Assembly (NCBI GenBank): GCA_944325215.1
Contig: CALUZC010000015.1
Span: 1-64,000 of the forward strand
Length of the DNA: 64,000 nt
Reading direction: 5' to 3'
From: an uncultured Mucispirillum sp.
GTDB taxonomy: Bacteria > Chrysiogenota > Deferribacteres > Deferribacterales > Mucispirillaceae
The notes under the pieces: model-generated
Told to the model about the DNA's origin: nothing
The model's database searches: none
What the model saw: only the letters and a program-made list of their open reading frames with translations
Shown: positions 46,777 through 56,218 of the stretch, in pieces
How the letters are laid out: each line of letters starts with the position of its first letter
Numbering within the stretch: the stretch's first letter is position 1
Made by a program: the position numbers and the translations under genes

Positions 46777-47199
46777 ATGAAAAAGATAATATTTGCAGCG
46801 TTATTTATTTTTACAGCAATTAATGCATTTGCTCAGGAAGTGCCATTTACATTAGAGATAACAAATGTCCGTTCTGATAAAGGTAATATAATGGTGGGTA
46901 TATGCTCCACAGAAGACCAGTTTTTAGAAAAAGCTAAATGCACATATACACTTTCTGTGCCTGCATCAAAAGGCACTATTGTGCAAAATTTAAATATTGC
47001 AAAAGGCAAGTATGCTATTATTATTTATCATGATGAAAATAATAATAAAATATTAGATAGGGCCATGTTTGGTAAACCACAGGAATATTATGGTTTTTCT
47101 AACAATAAATATGGTGCATTTGGTTCAAAACCAGAGTTTAGTGAAGCATTAATAAATATTGATGGCAAAACAAATGCAACAGTAAAATTAAGAAAATAG
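46777..47199 (+). CDS. DUF2141 secreted protein
   Basis: This 140-residue protein has a signal peptide (ending AFA/QE, about 20) and the DUF2141 pattern: LEITNVRSDKGNIMVGI, then GKYAIIIYHDENNNKILDRAMFGKPQEYYGFSNN. Members are small periplasmic or surface proteins of unknown function with a beta-sandwich-like fold. It follows the transglutaminase-like lipoprotein by 7 bp and is followed by a strong terminator, so these two form an operon. Confidence 0.85.
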   Translation: MKKIIFAALFIFTAINAFAQEVPFTLEITNVRSDKGNIMVGICSTEDQFLEKAKCTYTLSVPASKGTIVQNLNIAKGKYAIIIYHDENNNKILDRAMFGKPQEYYGFSNNKYGAFGSKPEFSEALINIDGKTNATVKLRK

Positions 47200-47227
47200 T
47201 TACTATAATATTTACTATATTTACATG

Positions 47228-47257
47228 GGAAAGTATTATTTATACTTTCCTTTTTTT
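47228..47257 (+). terminator. Terminator after the DUF2141 gene
   Basis: GGAAAGTA and TACTTTCC arms around a 7-nt loop, followed by seven Ts. The whole 30-bp sequence recurs unchanged at 48455-48484. Confidence 0.9.
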
Positions 47258-47334
47258 ATTTACTTTATATATTTTTTTCATTATACTTTTAAAAGCTGTA
47301 AAAAGTAAACCATATACAAAGGGAGATAAAGTTT

Positions 47335-48246
47335 ATGAAAAAAATATTGTTTATATTATTTCTTCTAAATTTTACAATTAATTCTTATGCACAGGAAGAA
47401 AGTTTGTTTGGCAGCAAATGTGCTGTTAAAGGTGAAGATTTTTATCGAAGCGAACACAGCTATATATGGCTTTATGAAAAGGGCTCATTAACCTTAGAAA
47501 ACACTTCACTAAAAGATGCTTATGCAGAAGTTGTAAAAGACTTAAATGACTATATGTATTTATACCATTATAATTATCTTTATAAAATATACCCTGAAAT
47601 GCCTGCAGAAAGTGTAAGTCTTGAAGGGGATATAGATGATGATATGAGTGCTTCATATAAATGCAATATTGATATAAAAAATGATAATAATAAAAAAGTA
47701 GTGATAAATATATCAGCTTTTGGAAAAACTGGTTTCATATCATTAGAGCAGGCAGGCAATAATGTGCAGATAGTGAGAAAAACTGCTATATTAGATAAAC
47801 ATGCAGATGCAGCAAAGTATGATACAGAAAATAAACCAGGGGATATTATAAACGGCTGGCAAAAAGTGAACAGCTACTTTGATTCAATAGAGTTTTTATG
47901 CAGTGGTGAAAAGGCAGATAAAAATGAAGTTATGTCTGCATCATACTATGCATGTGATGACTGTGTTCGTGAAAAATATTTTAAAAATATGGATATAAAA
48001 GAAACATATAATGCATTATTTAAAGATATACCTGATACTTTTGAGTCATTTCCAAAAACTCTGCCTTTAAATAATAAAAAAATAGAAGCAGAATGGATTG
48101 AGCATGAATTTGCTTGGCATGGTAATAAGCTATATGTTAATGAATCTTCTAAAGAAACAGAAGAATATTATACTAATGTAGAATTTATACAGGAAAAAGA
48201 TGGCGTAAAAGTGCTCTTATCAGGCTATGGTGTGTATCCTGAATAA
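47335..48246 (+). CDS. Secreted protein of unknown function
   Basis: This 303-residue protein has a signal peptide (about 1-20, SYA/QE) and no further membrane segment, so should be periplasmic or secreted. It contains four cysteines, with a CDDC pair near 204-207 suggesting a disulphide or metal site. No family is recognised. The ribosome site GGGAG lies before the ATG. It lies between two identical terminators, so it is its own unit. Confidence 0.7.
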   Translation: MKKILFILFLLNFTINSYAQEESLFGSKCAVKGEDFYRSEHSYIWLYEKGSLTLENTSLKDAYAEVVKDLNDYMYLYHYNYLYKIYPEMPAESVSLEGDIDDDMSASYKCNIDIKNDNNKKVVINISAFGKTGFISLEQAGNNVQIVRKTAILDKHADAAKYDTENKPGDIINGWQKVNSYFDSIEFLCSGEKADKNEVMSASYYACDDCVREKYFKNMDIKETYNALFKDIPDTFESFPKTLPLNNKKIEAEWIEHEFAWHGNKLYVNESSKETEEYYTNVEFIQEKDGVKVLLSGYGVYPE

Positions 48247-48515
48247 AATATGTTAGATAGTATATTGTCGAAAAAATACATTTTTTCACTAGTTTTTTGA
48301 TGAGCCTAATAATGTTTAATGCATTTTATTAGGCTATTAAGAGTAACTAAACTTGGATACACGTTTCAAGTTTAGTTAAACAGATAATTTTTAATGTAGA
48401 TGATATTTCTTTTATAAGTTTAAAATAATCAATAACTTTTTTGACAGTCTGAAAGGAAAGTATTATTTATACTTTCCTTTTTTTGTATATATCTATAATA
48501 TCGTCTATTAAATAA
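48247..48515. other. Intergenic region with three successive strong hairpins
   Basis: In 269 bp there are three perfect inverted repeats: AGCCTAATAA/TTATTAGGCT (48303-48312, 48326-48335), a 12-bp TAACTAAACTTG pair (48344-48355, 48367-48378), and the terminator at 48455-48477. The first two lack U-tracts. They may form a structured 3' region or a small RNA. No gene is seen. Confidence 0.5.
48455..48484 (+). terminator. Terminator, identical copy of 47228-47257
   Basis: The same 23-bp stem-loop plus seven Ts as at 47228. It lies 209 bp after the stop of the secreted-protein gene. Flanking sequences of the two copies are not alike. Confidence 0.85.
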
Positions 48516-49493
48516 TTATTTACCTTCAATCATTTTTTTAAAATCACCTGTTGCAAAAGGCTTCATTTTTTCAAAAGGGATACTAAAATAATCCTGTGAC
48601 CTGCCTGCTTCACCTAATAAATATCTTATACTTATTCCGATTTCATTTAAAGTAACATACGCATGCTGTTCAAATATGGTGTAATTATAAATATCATATT
48701 CTCCACCGCCAAAAACATCTTCTTCATTATAAGAATATTCTTCTCTACCATCAAAATGTGCAGTTAATTCTCTTATAATCATTTTACGAGATGCAGGGCT
48801 GTCCACAATTAAATCTTGTAATTTAAAGCTTTTTATTGTTTTCCTATTTATATCTAAACATGAGCCATTAGAATAAAAGCTAGGGTGTACATTTCCTGCA
48901 TAATAATATGAAACATCACGCTTAAAGCATACAAAATTATTATCAAAGTATGATAACTCTGTATGGCTGGAATATTCTCCCTCCATTGCTTTGGCATCTT
49001 CTTGAAGAACACTGTATGTTTTTTCTTTCGACATTTTTTCTGGCAGTTTATAATCATATTGACTAAGTTCTATATCATATACCCCTAAGTCATCAAAATA
49101 AATTGCTTCATTATCATACCCCTCATTATTACTGTAAGAAATAACAGTATAAGAACAAAGTTTACCACTTAAACATTTACCATCTCGTAATGTAAAATCA
49201 TATTTTTTATTACCATTTTTCCATTTACCAGTTAGAGATGTTGCATCTTCTTTATTTATTATAAATTTACTTTTATCATATCCTGTTATTGTCTTTTTAT
49301 CTCTGCCAATATCTATAGGAAGTTTTGTTGAATGGTATTTATAATATCCTCTAATATTATCTTTTATATACATGGAAATATTATACTTATTAGCAATACT
49401 ACCAATATAGCTTTTTAAAGAGTGAGTAGTTTCTTTTGCATAAGAATTATAAGTAAATACAAATAACATTGTTATAAATATTACTTTTTTCAT
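48516..49493 (-). CDS. Secreted protein of unknown function
   Basis: This 325-residue protein has a signal peptide (about 1-19, SYAKE) and no other hydrophobic helix. The mature part is rich in Tyr, Ser and Lys with strand-like alternation; cysteines near 110-117 and 183-207 could form disulphides. No family is recognised. It is convergent with the gene at 47335 and shares only the signal peptide style with it. Coding evidence is length, signal peptide and lack of competing frame. Confidence 0.7.
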   Translation of the reverse strand: MKKVIFITMLFVFTYNSYAKETTHSLKSYIGSIANKYNISMYIKDNIRGYYKYHSTKLPIDIGRDKKTITGYDKSKFIINKEDATSLTGKWKNGNKKYDFTLRDGKCLSGKLCSYTVISYSNNEGYDNEAIYFDDLGVYDIELSQYDYKLPEKMSKEKTYSVLQEDAKAMEGEYSSHTELSYFDNNFVCFKRDVSYYYAGNVHPSFYSNGSCLDINRKTIKSFKLQDLIVDSPASRKMIIRELTAHFDGREEYSYNEEDVFGGGEYDIYNYTIFEQHAYVTLNEIGISIRYLLGEAGRSQDYFSIPFEKMKPFATGDFKKMIEGK

Positions 49494-49511
49494 ATATTAC
49501 TCTCCAGTAAA

Positions 49512-49547
49512 AAAGCCTGATATTATATAATATCAGGCTTTAATTAT
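49512..49547 (-). terminator. Terminator of the carboxylase operon
   Basis: A perfect 30-bp palindrome (AAAGCCTGATATTAT and its complement, 49512-49541) lies 25 bp past the carrier-protein stop. On the minus strand it runs into TTTTTT. Confidence 0.85.
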
Positions 49548-49565
49548 ATAGAATATTAGTTTAAA

Positions 49566-50096
49566 TTATTCTATTACAGCTAACTTATCGCCAATTGCAA
49601 CAGTCTGGTTAGCTTCCACATAGATATTTTGGACAATACCTGCTTTTGGTGCTTTTATTTGGTTTTCCATTTTCATGGCAACAAGTATGAGCAGTGCCTG
49701 GCCTTCTTCTACTTCCTGACCTTCTTCTACCATAACTTGTGTAACAATACCAGGCATTTGGGCTGCAATAACCTGCCTGCCTTGTAAACCTTTTGATACT
49801 CTGTCCCTTAAAACTTTTTTAAGTTCGTCTAAAATATCAATTTTAAAATAGTCACCATTTACAAGCACATCATATGATTCTCTTTCGCTGTGAATATCGA
49901 TTTCATATGATTTATTATCAATAATAATTGAGTATAAATTATGCCCTGTCCTTTGGAAATCAACTTCAATATCTTTTCCGTCAATACTTAAAATAAACGC
50001 ATTGGCACCAACGCATTTTATTTGCACTACAGATTCTTTATCGTATCCTTCTGGAATAGCATAATATTTAGTTGCTGCTACATTGCTACATTTCAT
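49566..50096 (-). CDS. Biotin carboxyl carrier protein of acyl-CoA carboxylase
   Basis: This 176-residue protein has an N-terminal domain of about 95 residues of beta character and a C-terminal biotinyl domain with biotin site AMKMEN near residue 142. It carries CO2 between the biotin carboxylase and the carboxyltransferase encoded upstream (15-bp gap). It is the last gene of the three-gene operon. Confidence 0.9.
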   Translation of the reverse strand: MKCSNVAATKYYAIPEGYDKESVVQIKCVGANAFILSIDGKDIEVDFQRTGHNLYSIIIDNKSYEIDIHSERESYDVLVNGDYFKIDILDELKKVLRDRVSKGLQGRQVIAAQMPGIVTQVMVEEGQEVEEGQALLILVAMKMENQIKAPKAGIVQNIYVEANQTVAIGDKLAVIE

Positions 50097-50111
50097 ATAA
50101 ACTTCCTCCCG

Positions 50112-51629
50112 TTAGAACCTGTTGGCAATTTTTTGCATTTTGCCATAGTGTTTCCATAAAGATTCGCCCACTTCTGGAACAGTAGTAGCTTTTGCTGCTG
50201 CTTCCTGCTCTGAAATATACTGCATTAAGGCAGCTGCTACTATTGCAACTGTTGGGTCTAATTCTTTACGACGTTTTAAGTCTTCCTTATCAAACTTAGT
50301 GTCTATAAAAGTAGTATCATAAACACCACTTAAGAACGTTTCGTTTTTCATAACACGCTGATGGAATGGTATTGTTGTTTTAATACCTAATATTTTATAT
50401 TCAAGCAGCGAACGTTCCATATTTTGTATAGCTCTCTCCCTCGTTCTACCCCATGTAGTAAGCTTTGCTATCATCGGGTCGTAAAAAAGTGGAACATTAT
50501 AGCCTTCATGTGCTGCATGGTCTACACGCACATTTCTACCAGATGGTGGTTCATGAACTGTAATCGTTCCAGGTGATGGAATAAATCCGTTTTCTGGGTC
50601 TTCTGCATATATACGGCATTCAATAGCATGGCCTTGCCTTAATATTTCATCTTGTTTATATGGCAGTACATCACCATTAGCAACAGATATCATATCACGA
50701 ACTAAGTCAACACCTGTAATCATTTCTGTAACAGGGTGTTCCACCTGCAACCTTGTATTCATTTCTAAAAAGTAAAAGTTTTGGTTTTTATCTACCATAT
50801 ATTCAAGTGTGCCGGCACTATAATAGCCTATTTTTTTGCAGGCATTAACACTTACTTCAAGCATTTTCTGCCTTGTTTCTGGGCTAATATATGGAGATGG
50901 TGCTTCCTCAATAACTTTTTGGTGTCTTCTTTGAATAGAACACTCCCTGTCATAAAGGTGGATAACATTACCATGTTTATCACCAATAACCTGTACTTCC
51001 ACGTGGTGTGGCTCTTCCACATATTTTTCAATATAAACATCGCCGTTACCAAAAGCACGTTCTGCTTCTGATACTGCCATGTTAAACATATCTTCTAATT
51101 CTTCTCTTTTATGAACAAGCCTCATACCTTTACCGCCACCACCGGCAACTGCTTTAAGCATAACTGGAAAGCCCACATTATCAGCAGTTTTATAAAGGTC
51201 ATCAACATTTTTAATAGGGTCTTTAGTGCCAGGAACAATAGGTACACCAGCATCAGACATGATTTTTCTAGCACCAGTTTTAGAGCCCATATCTATAATA
51301 TGTTGAGCAGAAGGGCCAATAAATATTACACCAGCTTCTTCACATGCCTTAACAAAGTCAGCATTTTCTGATAAAAACCCGTAACCTGGGTGAATTGCTG
51401 CACCTGTTTTTTTAGCAATTTCTAATATTTTTTCTGGTTTTAAGTATGAAGTATCATCATCACTGTCAGATATACAGTAAGCTTCATCAGCATATCTAAC
51501 ATGAGGTGCACCTCTATCTACATGAGTGTAAACTGCTACTGTTTCAAGTCGAAGCATTTTTGCAGCACGGAATACCCTGATTGCAATCTCTCCACGGTTA
51601 GCAGCTAATACTTTTTTAATTTTTCCCAT
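50112..51629 (-). CDS. Biotin carboxylase subunit of acyl-CoA carboxylase
   Basis: This 505-residue ATP-grasp enzyme has KVLAANRGEIAIRVFRAA at the N-terminus, AIHPGYGFLSENADF near 77-91, the glycine-rich KAVAGGGGKGMRLV near 160, and EMNTRLQVEHPVTE near 287-300. It carboxylates biotin with ATP and bicarbonate. The C-terminal extension after 450 is alanine-rich. Because this subunit is present, the operon encodes an ATP-dependent carboxylase (propionyl- or acetyl-CoA) rather than a sodium-pumping decarboxylase. Confidence 0.93.
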   Translation of the reverse strand: MGKIKKVLAANRGEIAIRVFRAAKMLRLETVAVYTHVDRGAPHVRYADEAYCISDSDDDTSYLKPEKILEIAKKTGAAIHPGYGFLSENADFVKACEEAGVIFIGPSAQHIIDMGSKTGARKIMSDAGVPIVPGTKDPIKNVDDLYKTADNVGFPVMLKAVAGGGGKGMRLVHKREELEDMFNMAVSEAERAFGNGDVYIEKYVEEPHHVEVQVIGDKHGNVIHLYDRECSIQRRHQKVIEEAPSPYISPETRQKMLEVSVNACKKIGYYSAGTLEYMVDKNQNFYFLEMNTRLQVEHPVTEMITGVDLVRDMISVANGDVLPYKQDEILRQGHAIECRIYAEDPENGFIPSPGTITVHEPPSGRNVRVDHAAHEGYNVPLFYDPMIAKLTTWGRTRERAIQNMERSLLEYKILGIKTTIPFHQRVMKNETFLSGVYDTTFIDTKFDKEDLKRRKELDPTVAIVAAALMQYISEQEAAAKATTVPEVGESLWKHYGKMQKIANRF

Positions 51630-51644
51630 AACTATCTCCTTAAC

Positions 51645-53189
51645 CTAGAGTGGTATATTACCGTGTTTACGTGGCAGGTTGCCCACACGTTTATTAGCAA
51701 GCATTTCAAAAGCACGGATAAGTTTTGGCCTTGTCACAGCTGGCTCAATGATTTCATCAATATAACCAAGCTCTGCTGCTCTATAAGGATTTGCAAAAGT
51801 ATCTCTATATTCTTGAACAAGTTCTTTTTCTTTTGCTGCTGGGTCACTTGCTTCTGCAATCTCTTTACGAGAAAGGATTTTAACAGCACCCTCTGGGCCC
51901 ATAACTGCAATTTCAGCAGTAGGGTATGCATAGTTAATATCGCCCCTTAAATGTTTAGAGCTCATAACGTCATATGCACCACCATAAGCTTTTCTTGTAA
52001 TCAATGTTACTTTTGGAACTGTAGCTTCGCAGTATGCATATAAAAGTTTTGCACCATGGCGAATAATACCGCCTTTTTCTTCACTAACACCTGGCATAAA
52101 CCCTGGAACGTCAACAAGTGTAAGAAGTGGAATATTAAAAGCATCGCAAAAACGGACAAATCTACCAGCTTTAACAGATGCATCAACATTTAATGCACCA
52201 GCTAATACTTGCGGCTGGTTAGCAACTATACCAACAGTTTTACCATTTAACCTTGCATAGCCTATAATAATATTTTTAGCAAAATCTTCCTGAACTTCAA
52301 AGAAGTGGCCCTCATCAACTACTTTTTTAATAACTTCTTTCATGTCATACGGCATGTTAGGGTTATCTGGAACGATAGTTTCAAGGTTTGGTTCAAGCCT
52401 GTTTGCATCATCAATTGTAGCTTTAAATGGAGCTTCCTCCATATTGTTTTGTGGTAAGTATGACATTAACTCTCTTACTTTCACTATACAGTCTGTATCA
52501 TTTTCTGTGGCAAAATGTGCAACACCACTTGTAGCATTATGCACAGAACAGCCACCTAAATCTTCTTTTGTAACTTCTTCATTTGTAACTGTTTTAATAA
52601 CATCTGGTCCAGTTAAAAACATGTAACTTGTATCTTTAACCATGAAGATAAAGTCTGTTAATGCAGGAGAATAAACTGCACCACCAGCACAAGGTCCCAT
52701 AATAGCACTAATTTGTGGGATAACACCTGAAGAAAGAGTGTTTCTTAAGAAAATATCAGCATAACCTGCCAGTGATTGAACACCCTCTTGAATACGAGCA
52801 CCGCCTGAGTCATTTAAACCAATAACTGGAGCACCCATATTTACTGCCATATCCATTATTTTACATATTTTTTCAGCTAATGTTTTAGAAAGTGAACCAC
52901 CAAATACTGTAAAATCTTGTGCAAATACAAATACAGTTCTACCGTTAACAAGCCCTGTTCCTGTAACTACACCATCACCAAGGTATTTTTGTTTTTCCAT
53001 ACCAAAGTTTGTACAACGGTGTGTAACAAACTTGTCAAACTCCATAAACGTACCTTTGTCTAATAGAAGGTCAATTCTTTCCCTAGCTGTAAGCTTACCA
53101 GTCTGGTGTTGTTTTTCAATTCTTTGGATACCACCACCAAGCTCTGCTTGAGAGGACAGCTCCCTAAGTTTTTCAATTTTATCCTGCAT
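51645..53189 (-). CDS. Acyl-CoA carboxyltransferase (propionyl-CoA carboxylase beta / MmdA-like)
   Basis: This 514-residue protein has the carboxyltransferase fold: [22 protein letters not shown] at the N-terminus, [12 protein letters not shown] near 122-133 and [16 protein letters not shown] near 166. The second half has [10 protein letters not shown] near 393 and [13 protein letters not shown]. It moves CO2 from biotin to acyl-CoA, most likely propionyl-CoA to methylmalonyl-CoA. It is the first gene of the operon, with ribosome site AAAGGAG. The acyl chain preference is inferred from the family. Confidence 0.92.
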   Translation of the reverse strand: MQDKIEKLRELSSQAELGGGIQRIEKQHQTGKLTARERIDLLLDKGTFMEFDKFVTHRCTNFGMEKQKYLGDGVVTGTGLVNGRTVFVFAQDFTVFGGSLSKTLAEKICKIMDMAVNMGAPVIGLNDSGGARIQEGVQSLAGYADIFLRNTLSSGVIPQISAIMGPCAGGAVYSPALTDFIFMVKDTSYMFLTGPDVIKTVTNEEVTKEDLGGCSVHNATSGVAHFATENDTDCIVKVRELMSYLPQNNMEEAPFKATIDDANRLEPNLETIVPDNPNMPYDMKEVIKKVVDEGHFFEVQEDFAKNIIIGYARLNGKTVGIVANQPQVLAGALNVDASVKAGRFVRFCDAFNIPLLTLVDVPGFMPGVSEEKGGIIRHGAKLLYAYCEATVPKVTLITRKAYGGAYDVMSSKHLRGDINYAYPTAEIAVMGPEGAVKILSRKEIAEASDPAAKEKELVQEYRDTFANPYRAAELGYIDEIIEPAVTRPKLIRAFEMLANKRVGNLPRKHGNIPL

Positions 53190-53525
53190 AGACTTTTACT
53201 CCTTTCATGAGATTATTTCTATACTATATATTCAACACCATAAAAAATAATATGTCAACCATAAAATAAGATAAAAAAGGTAGTTTTAAAGATTATTTTT
53301 GACTTCAAATTTAAGGCGTATATATTATATAATAAAAATCTTAATATGTAAATATATTATTTTAGAAAAGCAGTATAAATAAAAATTTTATAAAATTATA
53401 TTATTTAAGTATAATATTTTTAGCTAATAAAATAATATTTTTCTATAAAGTTATAAAAGTTACTTGTAAAAAATAATATTATAATGTAGATTATATCAAA
53501 TTTATTAATTACATATGGTGTAAAA
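53190..53525. other. Divergent intergenic region before the carboxylase operon
   Basis: This 336-bp AT-rich region contains no gene. On the minus strand a perfect TTGACA at 53258-53253 is followed after 17 bp by a weak TTGAAT (53235-53230), a possible carboxylase promoter. Nothing clear is seen for the plus-strand gene. Confidence 0.4.
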
Positions 53526-54824
53526 TTGCAGGATAAAATACTTTTCACTAAAGATGAAATAATGGAAAAAATAGATATTCAGCCAGTAGAACTTATTCGC
53601 ACTTTTTATCCTTTATCACTTATTAGGCGTATTTATTTAACATTTAGTTTTTTTGGCAGTAAAAGTCTTATTAACCATGCGGCTTCAGGTGCATTTTATT
53701 TTCTTTTATCTGTAGTGCCCCTTGCATTATTTTTTGTGTTTGTGCTTGATACATGGCTTTCAGGTTATGGCAAAGTTTCAGACTATTTTTTTCAACTGCT
53801 TTCAAATATTAACCCTGCAATTAATAGAAAATTTTTTGAAAGTCTTGGGCTGTTAAAGGGCAGCAGCTCTTTTTATGGTATTGTGGGTGCTGTGGGTCTT
53901 TTATGGAGCTCACGTCTTGTTTTTACAAGTATTAGAAATGGGTTTGATATTATTTTCCCATCTAATAAAAAAAGGGGGCTTATAAAAAATAATCTGGTAT
54001 CATTAATTTTTTTACCTATTACATTTGTGGCTGTCTTATCACTTTTTATTACAAGTGCCGTTATAAAACAAATGAATAAAGCTGTGGAAATTTTTAATTT
54101 ACAAGAATTTATCGATTTATCTTTTTTAAATACTATTACAAAATATTACCCTGTAGTCCTTGCCTTGTTTATTATTTTTATTTTATATAAATTTGTGCCA
54201 AGAGTTAAAGTTAAAGGCACATATGCTTTAGCTGGTGCCATATTATTCATTATAAGTATATACTTTACTCAAAAAATACTTGGTGCATTTATTGGTGCAT
54301 CACAGTATAATATAATATATGGGGTAATTAGTGCTTTAATTATAGCTCTTATTTGGACATATATTTTATTTATACTCTTTTATTTTTATGCCACATTTAT
54401 ATATGTTATGAGCCATTATACAGAATTAGAAATTGTAAAATATTACGAAACAGTTCATTATAAATCATTCTTTTTAGATAAGTTAATGTATACATCAGCA
54501 CTATCTTCTGTAAAAAAATATGAATTAAAAATAAATAAAGATGATAAGATTTTTTCATGTGATGAAGCAGGTGGCTATATTTTTATGCTGCTTTCTGGTA
54601 TTGTATTTTTAGAGCGTGATAAAAAGTTTATTGCAGATATTGCAGTAAATACTTTCTTTGGAGAAACTGGTGTTCTTGGAGACTGTATGTATAATAGTGA
54701 TGCAGTATGCCAGGTGCCAGGTTATGTTTTAAAAATACCTAAAGAAATGTATGAAAAAATGATTGCTGTAAGCCCAAATTTATCTAATGAGATATTAAAT
54801 AATATTATTGAGAGAAAAAATTAA
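53526..54824 (+). CDS. YihY/BrkB-family membrane protein fused to a cNMP-binding-like domain
   Basis: This 432-residue protein has a YihY/UPF0761 membrane domain (about 30-305, six helices, with HAASGAFYFLLSVVPLALFF and the GxxGLLWSSRLVFTSIRNGFD pattern). It continues into a soluble domain (about 335-430) resembling the beta-roll of Crp-type cyclic-nucleotide-binding proteins (LSGIVFLERDKK, NTFFGETGVLGD). The arginine-serine phosphate-binding pair is not obvious, so ligand binding is uncertain. The proposed start is TTG at 53526; an ATG at 53562 is possible and neither has a strong ribosome site. Its end overlaps the convergent hydrolase by 20 bp. Confidence 0.75.
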   Translation: MQDKILFTKDEIMEKIDIQPVELIRTFYPLSLIRRIYLTFSFFGSKSLINHAASGAFYFLLSVVPLALFFVFVLDTWLSGYGKVSDYFFQLLSNINPAINRKFFESLGLLKGSSSFYGIVGAVGLLWSSRLVFTSIRNGFDIIFPSNKKRGLIKNNLVSLIFLPITFVAVLSLFITSAVIKQMNKAVEIFNLQEFIDLSFLNTITKYYPVVLALFIIFILYKFVPRVKVKGTYALAGAILFIISIYFTQKILGAFIGASQYNIIYGVISALIIALIWTYILFILFYFYATFIYVMSHYTELEIVKYYETVHYKSFFLDKLMYTSALSSVKKYELKINKDDKIFSCDEAGGYIFMLLSGIVFLERDKKFIADIAVNTFFGETGVLGDCMYNSDAVCQVPGYVLKIPKEMYEKMIAVSPNLSNEILNNIIERKN

Positions 54825-55458
54825 TAAATGTATCAACTGCATTTTTAAGATTTTTAGTGGCTTTTTTTATATCCCACTGTTGTTTTTCTAAAGATGATGA
54901 ATAGTTTGAAACGGCTCGTATTTGGTATGGCTTTATATTAAACTTATTGGCAGCTATTCCAAAAGATGCGCCCTCCATATTTTCAACCAGTGCTTTTGTT
55001 TTCTTCATATATAAATCTGCAATGCTTTTAATATGTGGAACTACTGATACTGTATTTGATGATACTTCCTTAAATTCATTAAAATATGAAAACTCAGCAC
55101 AATACTCCTGCTCTTTTAAAAAGCCTTTTTCATGAAGTGTTGTTATTTTATTACCATTATAGTTACATTCATCTACTAAATAATCTTTTGTAATGCATAC
55201 TACATCACCAATATTAAGTCCACTTTCTTCATAAGCACCACATATGCCTGTTAATAAAGGATATTTAACTTGATTATTTGCAAAAAAAAGTGATGATGCA
55301 ATAGCTGCATTAGTTTTACAAGCACCAGTAACTACCACAGGAAAACCTGCATACATACCAATGCTAAAATGTGAAAAATTTTGGAAATATGTAATATTAA
55401 AAATTTTCTCAGCTTCTAAAAAAGACGGTATAAAAATAACAATGTTTTTTTCAAACAT
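54805..55458 (-). CDS. mqnB: Futalosine hydrolase (menaquinone biosynthesis)
   Basis: This 217-residue nucleoside-phosphorylase-fold protein has GICGAYEESGLNIGDVV near 71-87, ENMEGASFGIAA near 158-169 and RAVSNYSSSLEKQQWDI near 180-196. The last stretch, with W near the end, distinguishes futalosine hydrolase from methylthioadenosine nucleosidase. It releases hypoxanthine from futalosine on the alternative menaquinone route. It follows a small membrane-protein gene by 3 bp. A nucleosidase of related specificity is the alternative. Confidence 0.82.
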   Translation of the reverse strand: MFEKNIVIFIPSFLEAEKIFNITYFQNFSHFSIGMYAGFPVVVTGACKTNAAIASSLFFANNQVKYPLLTGICGAYEESGLNIGDVVCITKDYLVDECNYNGNKITTLHEKGFLKEQEYCAEFSYFNEFKEVSSNTVSVVPHIKSIADLYMKKTKALVENMEGASFGIAANKFNIKPYQIRAVSNYSSSLEKQQWDIKKATKNLKNAVDTFINFFSQ

Positions 55459-55461
55459 ATA

Positions 55462-56034
55462 TTATTTTATACCTGCATGGTTTGTTTTATACATATTTGC
55501 AAGAGCATAAGCATGGTCATATACACTGTGAGCTAATACTTTCACATTATCAATCTTTTCACCTGTAACAAAGCGAATAATTACTTCTTCATCGCTCATA
55601 CCTTGAGATTTAAGTTTAGATATTGTTTCAGATGCTGCCATAATATTTTCTTCAAAATCATACGGGTTTGAAAAAGAACTGTTTAAGAAGTCATATACAG
55701 ATATTGATGTAAGCCCCATGCCACCAGTTAAAGTTATACCATACTGATGTGGTTTTGAAATAAGGGTAGTAAGCATATTTTTATCAACATCATATATATC
55801 AACTGCTTTATCTACCAATATATCAATATCTTCTTGAGTAACATCTTCAATATTAATACCAGTTTCTACAACAAAATTTTTAGCAAGAAAATATAAAGCC
55901 ATAACACGTTCATCATAAAATGATGGATTTGTAAGCTGTTTTGTATTAAACCCTACTAAAAATGTAATTACATTTATTAATAATAAAACACATACTGATG
56001 ATATAAGAATTTTAAAATAGATTTTCTGCAACAT
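55462..56034 (-). CDS. Membrane-anchored protein of unknown function, upstream of mqnB
   Basis: This protein of about 190 residues has one N-terminal hydrophobic helix (about 5-27) and a soluble, mostly helical domain on the outer side, with acidic stretches (VTQEDIDILVDKAVDIYDVDKN). No family is recognised. The ATG at 56034 is chosen; a TTG at 56043 would add three residues. It ends 3 bp before mqnB, so the two are one operon. A link to menaquinone is suggested only by that. Confidence 0.65.
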   Translation of the reverse strand: MLQKIYFKILISSVCVLLLINVITFLVGFNTKQLTNPSFYDERVMALYFLAKNFVVETGINIEDVTQEDIDILVDKAVDIYDVDKNMLTTLISKPHQYGITLTGGMGLTSISVYDFLNSSFSNPYDFEENIMAASETISKLKSQGMSDEEVIIRFVTGEKIDNVKVLAHSVYDHAYALANMYKTNHAGIK

Positions 56035-56154
56035 AATACCCAAAATAAAAATATAGTAATAAACTAGAGATATATTATAAAATATTTAATGTCAAGTAAA
56101 TATTGTAAAATTTTAATAAATTATAATAAATAATTTGAAAAAAATTTTTTTCAC

Positions 56155-56182
56155 TTGAGAAAAATAAAATATATAATATAAT
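56155..56182 (+). promoter_or_regulatory. Probable promoter of clpC
   Basis: TTGAGA (56155-56160), 16-bp spacer, perfect TATAAT (56177-56182), 37 bp before the start codon, which follows GTGGAG. No CtsR-like or CIRCE repeat was noticed. Confidence 0.6.
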
Positions 56183-56218
56183 AGTGCTAATGGTATTTTG
56201 TTTTAGTGGAGAAATTTT

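Noticed and set aside
49566-53189. Sodium-pumping methylmalonyl-CoA or oxaloacetate decarboxylase
   Set aside because: A biotin carboxylase subunit is present and no membrane beta subunit is found, which fits an ATP-dependent carboxylase.
54805-55458. 5'-methylthioadenosine/S-adenosylhomocysteine nucleosidase
   Set aside because: The RAVSN-Y-x(n)-QWDI end and short length fit futalosine hydrolase better; some doubt remains.
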